Positions 22,739-33,900 of a DNA stretch of 64,000 nucleotides are shown here, in pieces; the first letter of the stretch is position 1; every line of letters starts with the position of its first letter. The stretch spans positions 7,130,001-7,194,000 of the forward strand of contig OU452210.1 in assembly GCA_911728435.2 (NCBI GenBank), in the 5' to 3' direction. The stretch comes from Apoderus coryli (lineage: Eukaryota > Arthropoda > Insecta > Coleoptera > Attelabidae). A program made the position numbers and the translations under genes. The notes under the pieces are model-generated. The model was not told the origin of the DNA. It did no database searches and saw nothing but the letters and a program-made list of their open reading frames with translations.

Positions 22739-23023
22739 ATGTCCAGTGTCGATAAAATTCTGGATATTTTAACGCACCTGAAAGGCTACATTCAATGTTC
22801 AATGATTTTTGGAGAATCATTAACATACAGCCTTGTTGGAGGAGTAATATGCACACGTGTCTACGGCACTAGGGATCATCGCGGACCTCATTCCGCTGTA
22901 TTTAGTAAAGTAGTAAGGGTAGCGAATGAAGCGACGCGAACTTCAGAGTATTTCGTGATGGAGGTGGAGAAGCGCGAGCAAAAACCAGAGGACCTGGAAA
23001 TACCTAAAACATCCCAGCTCTAA
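22739..23023 (+). CDS. Unrecognised open frame of 94 codons
   Basis: The frame starts with a real ATG and ends in TAA. Its C-terminal third is charged (VMEVEKREQKPEDLEIPKTS). No family or domain is recognised. It lies between a mariner fragment and a LINE RNase H fragment, so a transposon origin is likelier than a host gene. Confidence 0.2.
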   Translation: MSSVDKILDILTHLKGYIQCSMIFGESLTYSLVGGVICTRVYGTRDHRGPHSAVFSKVVRVANEATRTSEYFVMEVEKREQKPEDLEIPKTSQL

Positions 23024-23129
23024 CCCTGACTTAAACACCAAAAATAAATAATTTTAAAGTTAAGTAACAAAAGAGACTGTGAAGAAAATATTAGAAGTCC
23101 TACTACTAAGTATTTGGGTATGGCCTGAG

Positions 23130-23640
23130 ACATTCAGAACCTACGTCAGCATCTTTCAGCAAGGCAATAATTCTAGCAGTATATAAGTTCCTATACTTCA
23201 TCAGTTCAAAAAGAAGTATGGCAATGCCTAGACAAACTTAACGAATTTGTTAAAAACACAGAGTTTCTCTAATTTGGATACACGGACACTCTGGAGCCAG
23301 AGGAAACTAGAAGCCATGAGAGGGGCTGACAACGCCATTTGCAGGGAACAATTTGGTAGTTTATGGAAGAGATTTCTAAAACTGAGTAGCACTCTGTCGA
23401 AACGTTCCTGGCTTTAGACACTCCAAGATATTCATTTTTTGCTTTCTTACGTCGTGATATTGGCGTCTGACGAAGCAAGAATGAGTTTATAAGAAACAGC
23501 TGAATGCGGATTCTGCAGGGAAGAGGATGAACCTGATAACAGATTGTGTCACCATCCACAGACTGCTTGGGGCATAGAATTGCACAAAAGGGGAAGGTTC
23601 CATCTCCGAAACTATTAAGTTAGTGCGAGAGCTACTGACA
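23130..23640 (+). pseudogene. LINE RNase H and C-terminal region remnant
   Basis: Across shifting plus-strand frames one reads VSLIWIHGHSGARGN, the RNase H motif HxGxxGNExAD of R1/I-type LINEs. Later comes ECGFCREEDEPDN followed by a CHH, the CxxC...H zinc-knuckle that ends this region in such proteins (CRFCxEExETxEHxLCxC). Many frameshifts are present. The upstream reverse transcriptase is not found. Confidence 0.65.
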
Positions 23641-24990
23641 TTAAAGTTGAAGTAATGGTACAATCAAACCAAACTTTTTCTTCTCACTGTTTATCTATGT
23701 TCGCATTTGCTGAGACAATATAACTCTCCTTAGAAACTAGAAGAATCATATTAAGGATCTTCTCCTAGCCTTAACTGATCAATGGCTATTGTTTTTTTAA
23801 ACTCCGTTTTCTGAAGGTGGTTGTCCTCACTAGCCCCTTCTTCAACCATATGCATATGCCCTATAGGCTCAGTCTTGTATTTAACTTTTTCCTTCTACCT
23901 ACATATAAATGATTTTCTACCATCATCATACTCTTTGGGCACAGTCCGTAGCATAAATAGATCTTTTAAAGCAAGAGCTTATTTAATACAGTTTAATCCG
24001 CAGAAGACATAGACTGATCCCCTATACTTACCTACTTGAAAAAGAAAATGCTGTATAAATTATCTCCACACTTAGTGAGATAAGTCGGTCTATCATCTTT
24101 GTGAATTTAAAATTTTCAAAAAGAACAAAATCCTTATTGAACTACATAGAATTAGAAATGAAAAACCGCTTGTATAAATCTAAAATGTAGATTTTTCCAC
24201 ATAAACTTGGTTATTCTTTTATTCATCTGGTAATAATTTCATGGTTTTATTCTTTTGTGAATTATATTTTATTTTCTATGCCAATAACAATAATAATTTC
24301 AAAAGAAAGATAATGAGTAGAGGGTTGTTGAAATGTTTAATATTTCAATGATTTCTAAATAAATAATGTATGTAGAAATATCACACATTGTTATTATCTA
24401 AATTAATGACTGGAAATAAGTGAGCATGAGTCTAAAATTATCTAAACAATGAAATGTTAAATTTAGAATCGGATTATTTTTAGAAATTCGGCTAATGGAG
24501 AAATGCTTTTGTAAAGTGTTATTAATGGCTTAGTTTATAAACTTTGTTCATTCGCATTAGTGTCCTTCGTCCAAGATTTATAATCTCAATTTTGATTTAA
24601 TAAACAAATTAACCAATTCTATTTCGAAATAAGATTTCATAATGGGTATTGCATTATTTAATTTTCGATAATCATTACAAGGTAGAACCGAGCCAAGCCA
24701 ACTATGTAACATAATGTGGGTAATACTTGAGAAACTAGGATGATGAAGAGAAACTATAAAATGAAAATGAGGAGGAGGAATTGCTGAATAGCAGCGATCG
24801 CAGTCACGACAAACGATTTGATGATGACGATGGAACATGATGTTTTGGAAGGCTATCTGTGCAAGAAAACTATTACAAAAACTAACAAGGATCGTAATTC
24901 GATTATCTCGTCGTCCACAATTCCTACCCACACATTGTTCTTCTCGGGATACTGACCTAGACTTCTGCATATAGCACAACAACAGCATTT
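23641..24990. other. Unassigned DNA
   Basis: A 136-codon minus-strand frame at 24578-24988 is open but shows no family motif. Its position immediately before a LINE RT on the other strand suggests it is a shadow of decayed LINE sequence. Nothing else was recognised. Confidence 0.35.
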
Positions 24991-25600
24991 GCTACATGTT
25001 CTTCTCGATCACAGCAAAGCCTTTGACACCACCATGCTAACTAAATTGAGTTATTTTCGATTTTTTTGAGAATTGTGTCAATTTCTTTCGTCAATATTTG
25101 TTAGATAGAAAAGAAAGGGTAGTTATAAATGCAAACTTTTCTAATTTTCCAAGGATTTCTAGTGGGGTACCAAAGGGTAGCGTGTTAGGTCCATTAATAT
25201 TTTGAATATATACGGCGGATTTTGGTATCCATTTAAAACCATGTACATCTCACCAATATGCGAATGTATATCAAATTGATTGATGAATCTTAACAAGACC
25301 CAAAGCATTTTGTTTGGTAAAAATTCTGAGCTGTTGCGTATTGGAGCTGATCATTTTGTTCGACTAAATGGTGTTCAGTTGAGTTCAGCCGATACTTCTA
25401 AAAACTTGGGAGTGCTCGTTGTCGAGTACAAACGCAAAGTACTTTAAATAAACATTCGTTGACTATATAGATATTAAACTAACACTTTGTGGCACTTTGG
25501 TCTTATCTACATTATTGTACTGTGACAGTTTGTATTGGCCGTGTTTAACTGCAAATAATAATTCATACTCGTTAGCCAGTGAATGCTGATGAACACTGAA
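24990..25600 (+). pseudogene. LINE reverse transcriptase remnant (CR1/Jockey-like)
   Basis: The plus strand reads DHSKAFDT near 25015, approximating the catalytic block LLDxSKAFDT. It continues with FSNFPRISSGVPKGSVLGPL and later LNGVQLSSADTSKNLGV, the conserved post-RT segment. The region of the catalytic YADD is degraded to QYANVYQ, so the Asp pair is lost. Frameshifts and stops occur throughout. Confidence 0.8.
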
Positions 25601-26599
25601 TCTTAAAAGATCCACAACATTGGGCTAGTTATCACTATTTGTATTTTCTTACTTCCAGTTTGCATGTTCTGTGTTGGTTCGTACTTTTAAGGATAAATAA
25701 TTTGTATAGTTATTTAAATCTAATTGTATTTTAGCTACAGACTCTTCAACGAATTAGAATCTTTTTGTACCACTTTAGTTAATTTTAATAGTTCATACCT
25801 TTGTAGTAATTACCGTTCGAAGACAGAAAGGTAGTTAAAAGAAAATTAATGAAAATATTGTTAAAGACCAAAAAGTAATTTAAACAGGTTGATGTTTTCA
25901 AAAACGATTACCAGTGAAGTTTTCCGCCCTTAAGATATATAATTTTCATCAGTAAAGGATCCTTATATATACACGTTTTTAAGAGAGAAAACGGCAAAGT
26001 CGGGTGACAACGACTTTTCCCCTTCAGTTTAATTTAATCAGACTGTGGATGAGCTAAAGTTTTCATTTATTTTTATACTTTGCTTCTTCTTAACTTTTGT
26101 TGTATCTAAACGTTGATTTGTACTTTTTTTCATTAATATTTATCTCTTTTATTGTCTCAATGAAAGACTTCAGGATTATAACGTAAATAAGGTGTTGTAA
26201 TTAAATGTATCATTAATTTTCTATTCAACTCTAAGATAAAATAAATGCTTCTAATTTGAAGTTTAAAATTAACATTTTTTCCAAATATTCCAAATGTTTT
26301 CATTTAGAACTTTGCGAAGTTGTTTAATTGAGATTTTTTTCCCTTGGACCACTTTTATTTTTTTTAATTTTTTCTTGGGGTATTTTCGTCATAAGTGATT
26401 AACATTAACTTTTTATTTCAACATTTTTGTCTAAATTACCTAAATTTATAATAGCTACCACGTTTTGGCAACAATTTTGTTGCCTTCTTCAGATGATCTT
26501 CCTTTTATTATTCCAACAGAAGGAAACTTTACATTTTTAGCTTTGTCACTATTGGCATACTCAACGTTTTGTCTCACAATTTTCAATGCTGACCACACT
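25601..26599. other. Unassigned AT-rich DNA
   Basis: No gene was recognised. A perfect short palindrome GGCAACAATTTTGTTGCC lies near 26467-26484 and is followed by CTTCTTCAGATGAT, similar to Penelope-type ends. Confidence 0.3.
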
Positions 26600-26645
26600 T
26601 ATGAAGTCCGACGTTTCGTCTTTGAGGGAGCCATCATTAGTTGAA
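26600..26645 (-). mobile_element. Penelope-like terminal motif, hammerhead-like
   Basis: The minus strand reads CTAATGATGGCTCCC then AAAGACGAAACGTCGG, the order of a hammerhead core (CTGANGA, stem, GAAA). The first core has A where G is required, so it is degenerate. The GACGAAACGTC part is shared with 8497-8507. Confidence 0.35.
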
Positions 26646-26791
26646 TTTTTGTAATACGACCCTGTTATTTGTATGACAAAATCTAAAGCCGTGCTTAAAC
26701 ACGTTTCAGCTTGTAGCTGTTGTTTAAAACTTTTCCTGAGTACGGCTCTGAACGCCAACCATATGTAACTAGTTTCGGTTACACTCAAGAA

Positions 26792-26855
26792 CGAAAACGC
26801 TCATTGCGAAAAAGTAAACCACAAGGCGTTGTGGTTTATTTGATGAGCGTTTTCG
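26792..26855. repeat. Imperfect hairpin
   Basis: CGAAAACGCTCATT and AAACCACAA on the left are matched in reverse by TTGTGGTTT and ATGAGCGTTTTCG on the right. The left arm contains a short extra segment and the loop is 4 bases. It lies 20 bp before the CAGGGTGCC element at 26876. Confidence 0.7.
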
Positions 26856-26875
26856 AGCATATATACAGGGTGCCC

Positions 26876-27336
26876 TACGGTGACGACCCATTCGAATATT
26901 TTAGAGACTAATCTGAATTGAATTTCGAAAATTTCGGTATATTTAATCTCGAATATGGTCTACTCAGATAACATAATAGCAACCGCATAACACTTCCGGT
27001 TATACCGGAAGTTTATGGATATTATTAAATTTTTGGATTCTACGTAAGATTCTAGACATGTTTCATGTATCTTGTCCTATGCCTGAGTTCAGCCGTTTTT
27101 GATGTATATCAAGATTTATGTCAAAATTGACATTTTAGGGCTAAATAATAATCACATTTCTTTGCGTAAGGATGTCTCAGTTAATTATTTTGAATGCGTT
27201 TTCTTATAAAGTAAGGTCTCCTTTCTCCGGTTCCATAAGATATTTTTACAGTTATTCATACAGGGTGGTCAAAAAAGTATACTGAAAAACAGTTAAAAGT
27301 CAAGGTAGTCTCGGAAATATTCTAATGGGTCGTCAC
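26876..27336. mobile_element. CAGGGTGCC repeat family, copy B, with inverted ends
   Basis: It begins after TA with CAGGGTGCCCTACGGTGACG. The segment 26891-26920 (TGACGACCCATTCGAATATT...) recurs inverted at 27306-27336 (...AATATTCTAATGGGTCGTCA), showing the two ends of one element with the last 15 bp lost on the right. The interior is colinear with 16795-17075. Another CAGGGTGG terminus at 27261 lies inside and marks a nested insertion. It is non-coding. Confidence 0.75.
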
Positions 27337-27484
27337 ACTTATGTCATCATTGAATGTTAACAGAAGCGATTTAATGAATCCTTTAACCCTCTCATTGTTA
27401 ACAAAACACTGATTCGATTTTTTCGTTTTTCGCAATTCTCAGCGGAAATAAATGGGTCAGAATTTTATCTAAGGCGCAATCAGT

Positions 27485-27844
27485 TTAACGCAGTTCACAA
27501 ACCGTGAGATAATTGTCCTGTAAATGGTTCTGTTATCTAAACGCGAATTATTGTCACAAAATTTGAACTATACTTTCGATGGCCTTTACATACAGGGTAT
27601 AGTAAGTGACTGCTTAACTGGACCTGTATTTCTACCAGGAAGACTTACCGGAGAGGTATGTTGCGACTTTCTGGAACACATGCTTCCTGTGGATTTCTGG
27701 AAAACGTGAGATATTTGACTTAATTAAAAAAACCATTATTTACAAAAAAACTTTAACACCTTGTATCTTGGAAACCATGCTTCTTCATAAAATGACCTGA
27801 CAAATGACCGCCTTAATTATTGTCGCGCTTTTTGAAACACCCTG
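27485..27844 (+). mobile_element. Mariner family A remnant, catalytic core and 3' end
   Basis: The plus strand reads LTGPVFLPGRLTGEVCCDFL, the block between the first and second catalytic Asp in DUF4817-type mariners (IGPVFLxGRLTGExYxxFL). A deletion then leads straight to the 3' untranslated region (CTTTAACACCTTGTATCTTGG) and the terminus TTTGAAACACCCTG at 27844, followed by TA. The terminus matches 6778 in reverse, and the coding part matches 42960-43020. Confidence 0.8.
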
Positions 27845-27845
27845 T

Positions 27846-28414
27846 AGATATTGTAAAATGCTATCATCTATATAGGAGGAGCTGGGATTATTGTTCTTCC
27901 TATACTGACCACTAAACTCTATTTCCAAAATATGTATTACAGTTGGAAAATCTGACATAACTACTTATAGAGTGTGTGTCATCATCTCGAAGTGCAATGT
28001 CGGTGTTTGTAAATGTCATTACCCTAATCCCACTTGTCAACATACAAGATTGGGGGATAAAGGGAGAGACAAACAGAACAAAACGACCATCAGCCAGCCA
28101 GAAGGCCATACACATATATACACACATTTATATATATGTATAACACAAAACGTTTACAGTTTTTATAGCGGCACTTAGCTCAATCACATTCTCAACATTT
28201 CACAACTTTATCCATTGTCACAAATCGTAACTGGAAAATACCTACTACAATTATCTAGGTATTTATTGTCAGACAGGTCAAAACAGTTTTAAACTTTGTA
28301 TATAGTCTTACAATTCTACAAAATAAAGCTGCAGAGAATTTTTGTTTTATTTGCTTACTATAAATCAATCTTGATTGGATGATATTTTGTAGTTGACTCT
28401 ATAATAATATTCAG
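27846..28414. other. Unassigned AT-rich DNA
   Basis: Opposed open frames at 27912-28178 carry no motif. A CACACATATATACACACA-like dinucleotide stretch is near 28110. Confidence 0.3.
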
Positions 28415-28500
28415 TCAGGTGCCGTAGAAAGAAACTATGAAAAAACCGTAGTTTGTGAACTTTTTCTAAAAGGAGGATCCATTTCACCCCAAAACGCATT
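28415..28500 (+). CDS. Weak candidate exon
   Basis: An AG at 28413-28414 and a GTGAGT donor at 28501 bound 86 bp that are open in one frame, beginning SGAVERNYEKTVVCELF. The peptide is balanced in composition, but the upstream pyrimidine tract is poor and the length is short enough for chance. No family was recognised. Its 3' phase would fit the candidate at 44578, which is weak support. Confidence 0.18.
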
Positions 28501-29183
28501 GTGAGTAAAAGCAAATTTTAAAAATTTGAGTAATATTAATCAGAAAAGTTGCCGAAGTGTAATGGGGAAAACCTGCCAAAAGAAGGAATTTTTTTTCGAG
28601 AAGTGCACGCGAAATTCGCTGCACTTAAATTCTCTTCAAAATATCTCCCACATTAGGTACAATACAATACTCCATTAGGGAATTAACCCGTACCTTGATT
28701 AACGGTAGGACGTTAAAGAAAGTAAAGCTGAACTCACATAGATCAGAACGGTGGCCAATTTCTGCATATATGTAGTAAACGTTTTCCATATGCAGGTGTT
28801 TTTGATTGTTTCATGTATTTTTGGGTTGGTTGTTTCTAGTATCTTGTTTGTTGTTAATTTGTGAATTATTGCTTTCTCTTTTGTGTGTTGTTTTGATTGT
28901 TTATAGTTATTTCTAGTTTATGTAAATTACATAGTGTTTATACCTATGTATCATTTGTTGTCAAAAAAATTCTTAATAATGTAATAGTTACAATAAATGA
29001 GTTTGGTTAATTGTTTTTACTAAATTTTTGGGGTGCAAAATAGTTGACACTTGGCAACTGTTATAGGCATGGCCATACTTGATTTGTATTATTTATTAAA
29101 GTTATATGTTTTTATTTATTTTCTTAAAGTTATATATTTTTGAAAAGGGAATTTTAGGGGCTCTAAGAAAATCCAAAATTATA
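28501..29183. other. Unassigned AT-rich DNA
   Basis: No gene or repeat was recognised. Confidence 0.3.
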
Positions 29184-29498
29184 CAGGGTGTCCCATAAGG
29201 AAAAAAAATAATTTCCGTTACAGTAAATTTACGAATGCCCCTATAATGAAACAGGTTTCTATTTCGAAAGTTTTTGCAGAAATCAATTATCTCATATAAC
29301 AAAAAAGTTATAAGCCATAAAAGAAGTCGATCAAAATTGAGAAAGGTCGCCTAGCGGCTTAACCATTAGAGAGCCAAATTTAGTTTGCACGAGTGAGGTT
29401 TTCATAAAATTTGACCCTGGAGTGCCTTGGTTAATTTTTTTCTATGTTCGTCAGGAACATGAGTTCCCATAAGAAAACGTCTAATTTGGGCCACCCTG
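29184..29498. mobile_element. Non-coding TIR element flanked by TA
   Basis: TA then CAGGGTGTCCCATAAGG on the left faces GGGCCACCCTG then TA on the right, with CCCATAAG also present inverted about 25 bp inside the right end. At 315 bp with no coding frame it fits a mariner-type MITE. Another ACCCTG end lies 20 bp beyond. Confidence 0.6.
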
Positions 29499-30931
29499 TA
29501 CATTTTTGTCAGTGTCACCCTGTTTAGATTCAGATCTCAGCAAAAGTCCCACAATTAAAGTATCTTAGAATCTTCAGGATATTTCCAGACCTGCGCCAAC
29601 CAAAATTCATGAATTCTTTTTATCTCTGGCGGGCTTATTATATTAGGTACTTGGTCTCTTATAGTGTAATTAGTAGATATCGATATCAAATTAGTGTGCA
29701 TGATACACTTAAGCTAGAAGTTGGGCTTCTATATGTGTATAGAAATAGTGGTGATGTTGCTTTAAAAGGAGCTCTTTGTCGCATTTTTGGTCGATTTGTT
29801 TCAAGTTGAATGGAGATCTTTTGCCGCATCTCGACGCTGACGTCGTCGCCGTCCTTTTAGCCCCGCCTGGTGCCGCCTATAGAAATAGGCTACAAGTTGA
29901 AAGTATATCTATATCTGTGAAAACAGGACATATACAACATGCATTGTACCTATATAGTGGATCTGCTGCGCTTTAAAAGCCGATGCTATACTACTGTATA
30001 TTCCCTAACTTCAGATAACGTTTTAAAATATCGCTGCATTCTCTTTTTTTTCGTGCTTCTTTGAATTCTCCGCTTTGTAGTTTTAAATTTAAACTATATC
30101 TCCCTTTTCCACACAAACACACTAAAATTTAAATATATAGGGGGGCTTCCGTTCCTGGATTTTTGCCTTTGTTTCCTATTGAATCTGATAAAATTTTCTG
30201 GTCCATCCAATAAATCTTTTAACGTTTTAAAATAGCGTTGTGAATCACATATACAACATATCAGGGCTGGCCTCAGAACAACATAAATAAACATATGTTC
30301 TATTGGCTTAATATTAATTTGTAAGTTTTATTTTTTGGATTAGATTATAAAATGTTTTGTTGTTGTTTTTTTATTTTCCTATCTTCTTGTGTTTTAAGTA
30401 TGATATTTTGATTCTTCACAACGCCCCAAATTTATTCAAGGTTTAATGTCAATAATTATAAGAACATTTATTTATGGTTTTCCCAAATTATTTATTGAAT
30501 TAATTTTATCATGTAATAAAAAAAATAATATGAGTAATACAAATTAATTGAACACTTTCTTCTTTTTCCTCGCTGAAAGTTCCTGGATTGCAGGTAGGCT
30601 TGAAGAAAGTGCATTTTTATCATTATTAGATTCGCTCACGTCGAAAATTTTAATCTCCCCAACATCTCCTTCGGAATTTCTTTATAAGTTGATGTGTGGT
30701 AGCAACCAAGAAATCTTTCTACCATTGATATTAACCCTCTTTAATCTTCAACTTCGGGACTCGAAATGAATCTAATCTAATATAGCAGAAATAGAACAAT
30801 AGAAGACATTTTTTCTGAACTATCAATAAAAGACAATACTAAAAGAATTTTCGGATTTGCTCTCTTTGAATCAGATGGTTCTCTATTTTAATTCTATTAT
30901 ATCCTGAGGTATGCATCTCTTGATGAGGAGT
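29499..30931. other. Unassigned DNA with a short GC-rich patch at 29820-29880
   Basis: Several frames of 66-73 codons occur, none with a recognised motif. The patch around CGACGCTGACGTCGTCGCCG is unusually GC-rich for this region. Confidence 0.3.
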
Positions 30932-31094
30932 GGTTGAAGAATGCTTCTTTCTATCATTTGCTACGTTAGCTTTTGCTTTCAGCCTTTCCTTTTACTGCAC
31001 ACATCCGGAGATAAGCAAAGTTCCTCGCAGTAAAAGGAAATCGCTGAAAGCAAAAGCTAACGTAGCAAATGATAGAAAGAAGCATTTTTCAACC
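30932..31094. repeat. Near-perfect 67-bp snap-back hairpin
   Basis: The left arm (30932-30998) and right arm (31027-31094) are inverted copies with only a few mismatches and a 28-base loop. The core GCTTCTTTCTATCATTTGCT through TTTTGCTTTCAGC is perfect. As RNA it would form a long, almost fully paired stem. An open frame at 30930-31139 runs through it but has no motif. A second such hairpin lies 80 bp downstream. Confidence 0.95.
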
Positions 31095-31172
31095 AACCAA
31101 TCATTGTTAATTATAAACATTTCTGGAGAACGAATATAAGTATTTTGATGCTCTTATTGGAGTTTACCAAAC

Positions 31173-31223
31173 TCTTCTATCCCGATTGCACTTTTAACCT
31201 AAAAGTGCAATCGGGATAGAAGA
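31173..31223. repeat. Perfect 22-bp hairpin with 5-base loop
   Basis: CTTCTATCCCGATTGCACTT and its exact inverse flank the loop AACCT. The left arm is 31174-31195 and the right arm 31201-31222. There is no T-run directly after it. It lies in the same LINE-containing region as the longer hairpin. Confidence 0.95.
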
Positions 31224-31439
31224 ATCATTGAACAATATACAGTAATAAAATCATATTTTAGAGAAATCTAACATTGAATATCGAATTTTATCTTTAAGAT
31301 AAATCAGTATTTAAAAATTTCCGAATCTATCCGCTTGCTGAAGGGTACAATTTCCCTAGGTAGACCTAGACCTGTTATGTGATCAGATATTTCTTTATCA
31401 CGGGTCCTCCTTGAATATTATTAAAAAGCTTAACGAAGC

Positions 31440-32025
31440 TACTTATGTCTTCTTTTTATGAGTCCTTAGGATCAATGTTCGATATGTGTGTGCCGAAAGG
31501 GCGGAACCATAGCAAAAGATTTCGCTATCCTCAGTCGTATCCGAGAGGGGTCATTCTCGATATCAGGGAAAAGTCAAGATGTTTTCTACACAATTTTCAG
31601 CGCCCCTATTAAGCTAAAAATCTATCAATCTTACGAAGAATATCTCTTGCAGGTACATGTATCCAAAACAGTAATTACAATTCTCTGATACCGCATCTCA
31701 GTACATGTGACTCCTTATTAAATCAATCAAATCTATTACCGTTGAAACTTAAAACTAAAATGACCTTGGGCTGGGACAACGTTCCCGCTTTCATTATTAG
31801 GGATTGTCCGTAGGTATACTGGCTGAACCATTAGCCGTTATATTCAACAAGCTAGTTCACTTAAATACATTTCCCACTGCTTGGAAATTGGCGCGAGTTT
31901 GTCCTGTGTATTAGTCGAATGATGCTGATGTCCTTACCAACTATCGTCTGATTTCCATCTTCTCAAAGTTATTTGAAATTATACTTTCACCAACTGACTT
32001 TCACAACTCTTGGACACGTCGATCT
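31440..32025 (+). pseudogene. LINE ORF2 fragment, endonuclease-RT linker and RT start
   Basis: The plus strand reads MFDMCVPK and VILDIREKSR, the linker between endonuclease and RT in Jockey-type LINEs, then in another frame YQSYEEYLLQV. After a deletion comes VPAFIIRDC, then WKLARVCPVY and SNDADVLTNYRLISI, the start of the RT domain (FPxxWKxAxVxPVxKxGDxxxxxNYRPISI). Single-base changes break the frame several times. Confidence 0.8.
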
Positions 32026-32061
32026 TAATTTTTGAATTTTCTTGTAATAAATTCATCAATA

Positions 32062-32642
32062 CAGGGTCGTCAAAAAATGAGTGACGATCACCGAACGTAT
32101 TTTTTTAAATGGAAATCAATCAAATTAAATGTTCAAATTGATTACCATTCACTTCCTGACAATCAGCAAGGCGATCCTCATATTCGGTTCCAATTCTATT
32201 ATTTAATTGAGGATTGGCATTACTTCTGTTCATAATTATTTCGCAAAATTCTAATCCGCGGGTGTAATCATCTGCCATAAGTTCCTGATCGAAATGTATC
32301 TTATATGCATGCGATTTGTTCTTGTGTAAATACGAGTATTTTAGAACAGTAGACTTACATACTGCCTGATCTACAACTACATGTCGATTTGCTTTCTGAG
32401 GATTTGCATGGAGATCGAACAAAATATTCAATTGTGTGGCTTCTGCAACTGAAAGATGGTGAGTCTTGTAAGTATCCAAAGGCTCTATACTTTTTTCTAT
32501 CTTACTAACCACCGATTGTGTAATAGGTCTGTCCGGGTATTTTGCATCAAACAATTCGCATAATTCAGCTTGTGTATGTGTCCTATCGCCATATCCGACC
32601 ATATTCAAAGTTTCTATTCGTTCCTTCTCAGTTAAACGTCAT
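32062..32642 (-). mobile_element. Mariner deletion derivative with long open transposase frame
   Basis: The minus strand encodes the N-terminal half of a DUF4817-type transposase. The initiator ATG is at 32642, with a one-base frameshift near codon 3, then EKERIETLNMVGYGDRTHTQ. An open frame follows to 32120. It covers both helix-turn-helix modules (including ITQSVVSKIEKS) and reaches LEFCEIIMNR, just before the first catalytic Asp. It is then joined in frame to the natural C-terminus, CQEVNGNQFEHLI. The whole catalytic core is missing. TA plus CAGGGTCGTCAAAAAATG at 32062 is the 3' terminus. The 5' terminus is not evident. A truncated DNA-binding protein could in principle act as a repressor of related elements. 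Confidence 0.85.
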
Positions 32643-33740
32643 CCTTTTTTTTTCTAACTAAACTTGACAAATACTTGTTTGACGGTGGCGTTTCGACAAT
32701 GAAAAATACCATTATTAAAATATAACTGACTTAAAACATATTCCTAAGGAAGTTATAACAGATATTAGAATTAGAATTAAACAAGTACCCACCAACAGCG
32801 ATTTATTGGTTTTGTGTGCGGTAACTGTGATTCAAATTTGGATTTTAAAATTCATAACGATACATTCATATTTTTTTATTAATATGTAAAAAGTGTGTGG
32901 ATAACGATGCAGAACTAAACAGTCAAATAGAATAAAAGCAAACAAAACAGAACAAAACCAAAAAGCACGAGCTTTTCTGTGCCATACACAGAATTCAAAT
33001 TAAAATTAATAATTTTGTGTAACAAATTTCTAGTTTGCAACGTGCCTGGTTTTCATTGTAGCGGTTAAGCATATGAAATAGCAGTCTATTGATGTGGAAT
33101 AACCCTCTATGTTATATTATGGTTGGAATCACATTCCATGTTGATGATAAATACTAGCATTTTAGCAATAATATCTTCTTCCTAAATAAAAGGTCCGTTT
33201 TACGAATGTGATCTCATGCTATATATTTATTTTAAGACTCCCTCACGTAATTTCTGTCACTGTGCCAGCCACAGTGGCGGAACAAAGAACAGAGACACCC
33301 TTATTACACAAAATTACTTTTTCAGATATGTATAATTTAAGAGGCTCGATATTTTTTTTTCTGGACCCGAAGCCTGTATTTCGTTACTTTGCTTTGCTGA
33401 CTAGCTTATTTTTTTTTCTGTCGAATTTGTCATGTGAATTTTAGTCAATACTTGTCCTACATTATTATACTTTTTTTTTAATTTAAATTCCCTTAACGTA
33501 CTCTAAAATTTGTAACTAGTATCCGTATCCGTTATTCGAATACTTTCGACATCCGAACCTTGCTCTAAAAAATCTCAAAACTTCCAAGAAGATCATTAAT
33601 GTGTCACCCCAAAACTTCCCCGAAGGTTTAACTATCGATAGCGCCTCAATTATTTTTAGTGGAGTTCATTATAAAACATGTGTTTTTGTTAAGCAGGTAC
33701 TATAATAGTAATTCACGAATTAAAGTGTTTTTTATGTTTT
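32643..33740. other. Unassigned AT-rich DNA
   Basis: An open frame at 33208-33444 is hydrophobic and T-rich without motif. No gene was recognised. Confidence 0.3.
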
Positions 33741-33900
33741 AGTGAAGCTTCGAAACTTCAACTCATCTTCTTCAGAAAGCATGAACCTGTCATTTAAATG
33801 GCCACTAATATAAGGCATCCCTCTTAAATCAATCCATTGACAACAGATACATAATAATATTTGTTCTGAATATCATATTATAAGAGTCGAAACGTCGACA
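33740..33900. mobile_element. Penelope-like terminal motifs in opposite orientations
   Basis: On the minus strand at 33745-33779, CTGAAGA is followed by a 16-base segment and CGAAGC, matching both hammerhead cores (CTGANGA and GAA). On the plus strand at 33886-33899 lies the palindromic GTCGAAACGTCGAC. Both belong to the pattern of Penelope-like ends. No coding sequence of such an element is visible. Confidence 0.35.

Noticed and set aside
24578..24988. 136-codon minus-strand open frame as a gene
   Set aside because: No family motif, no splice or start context, and it directly precedes LINE remnants on the other strand; it reads as a shadow frame.
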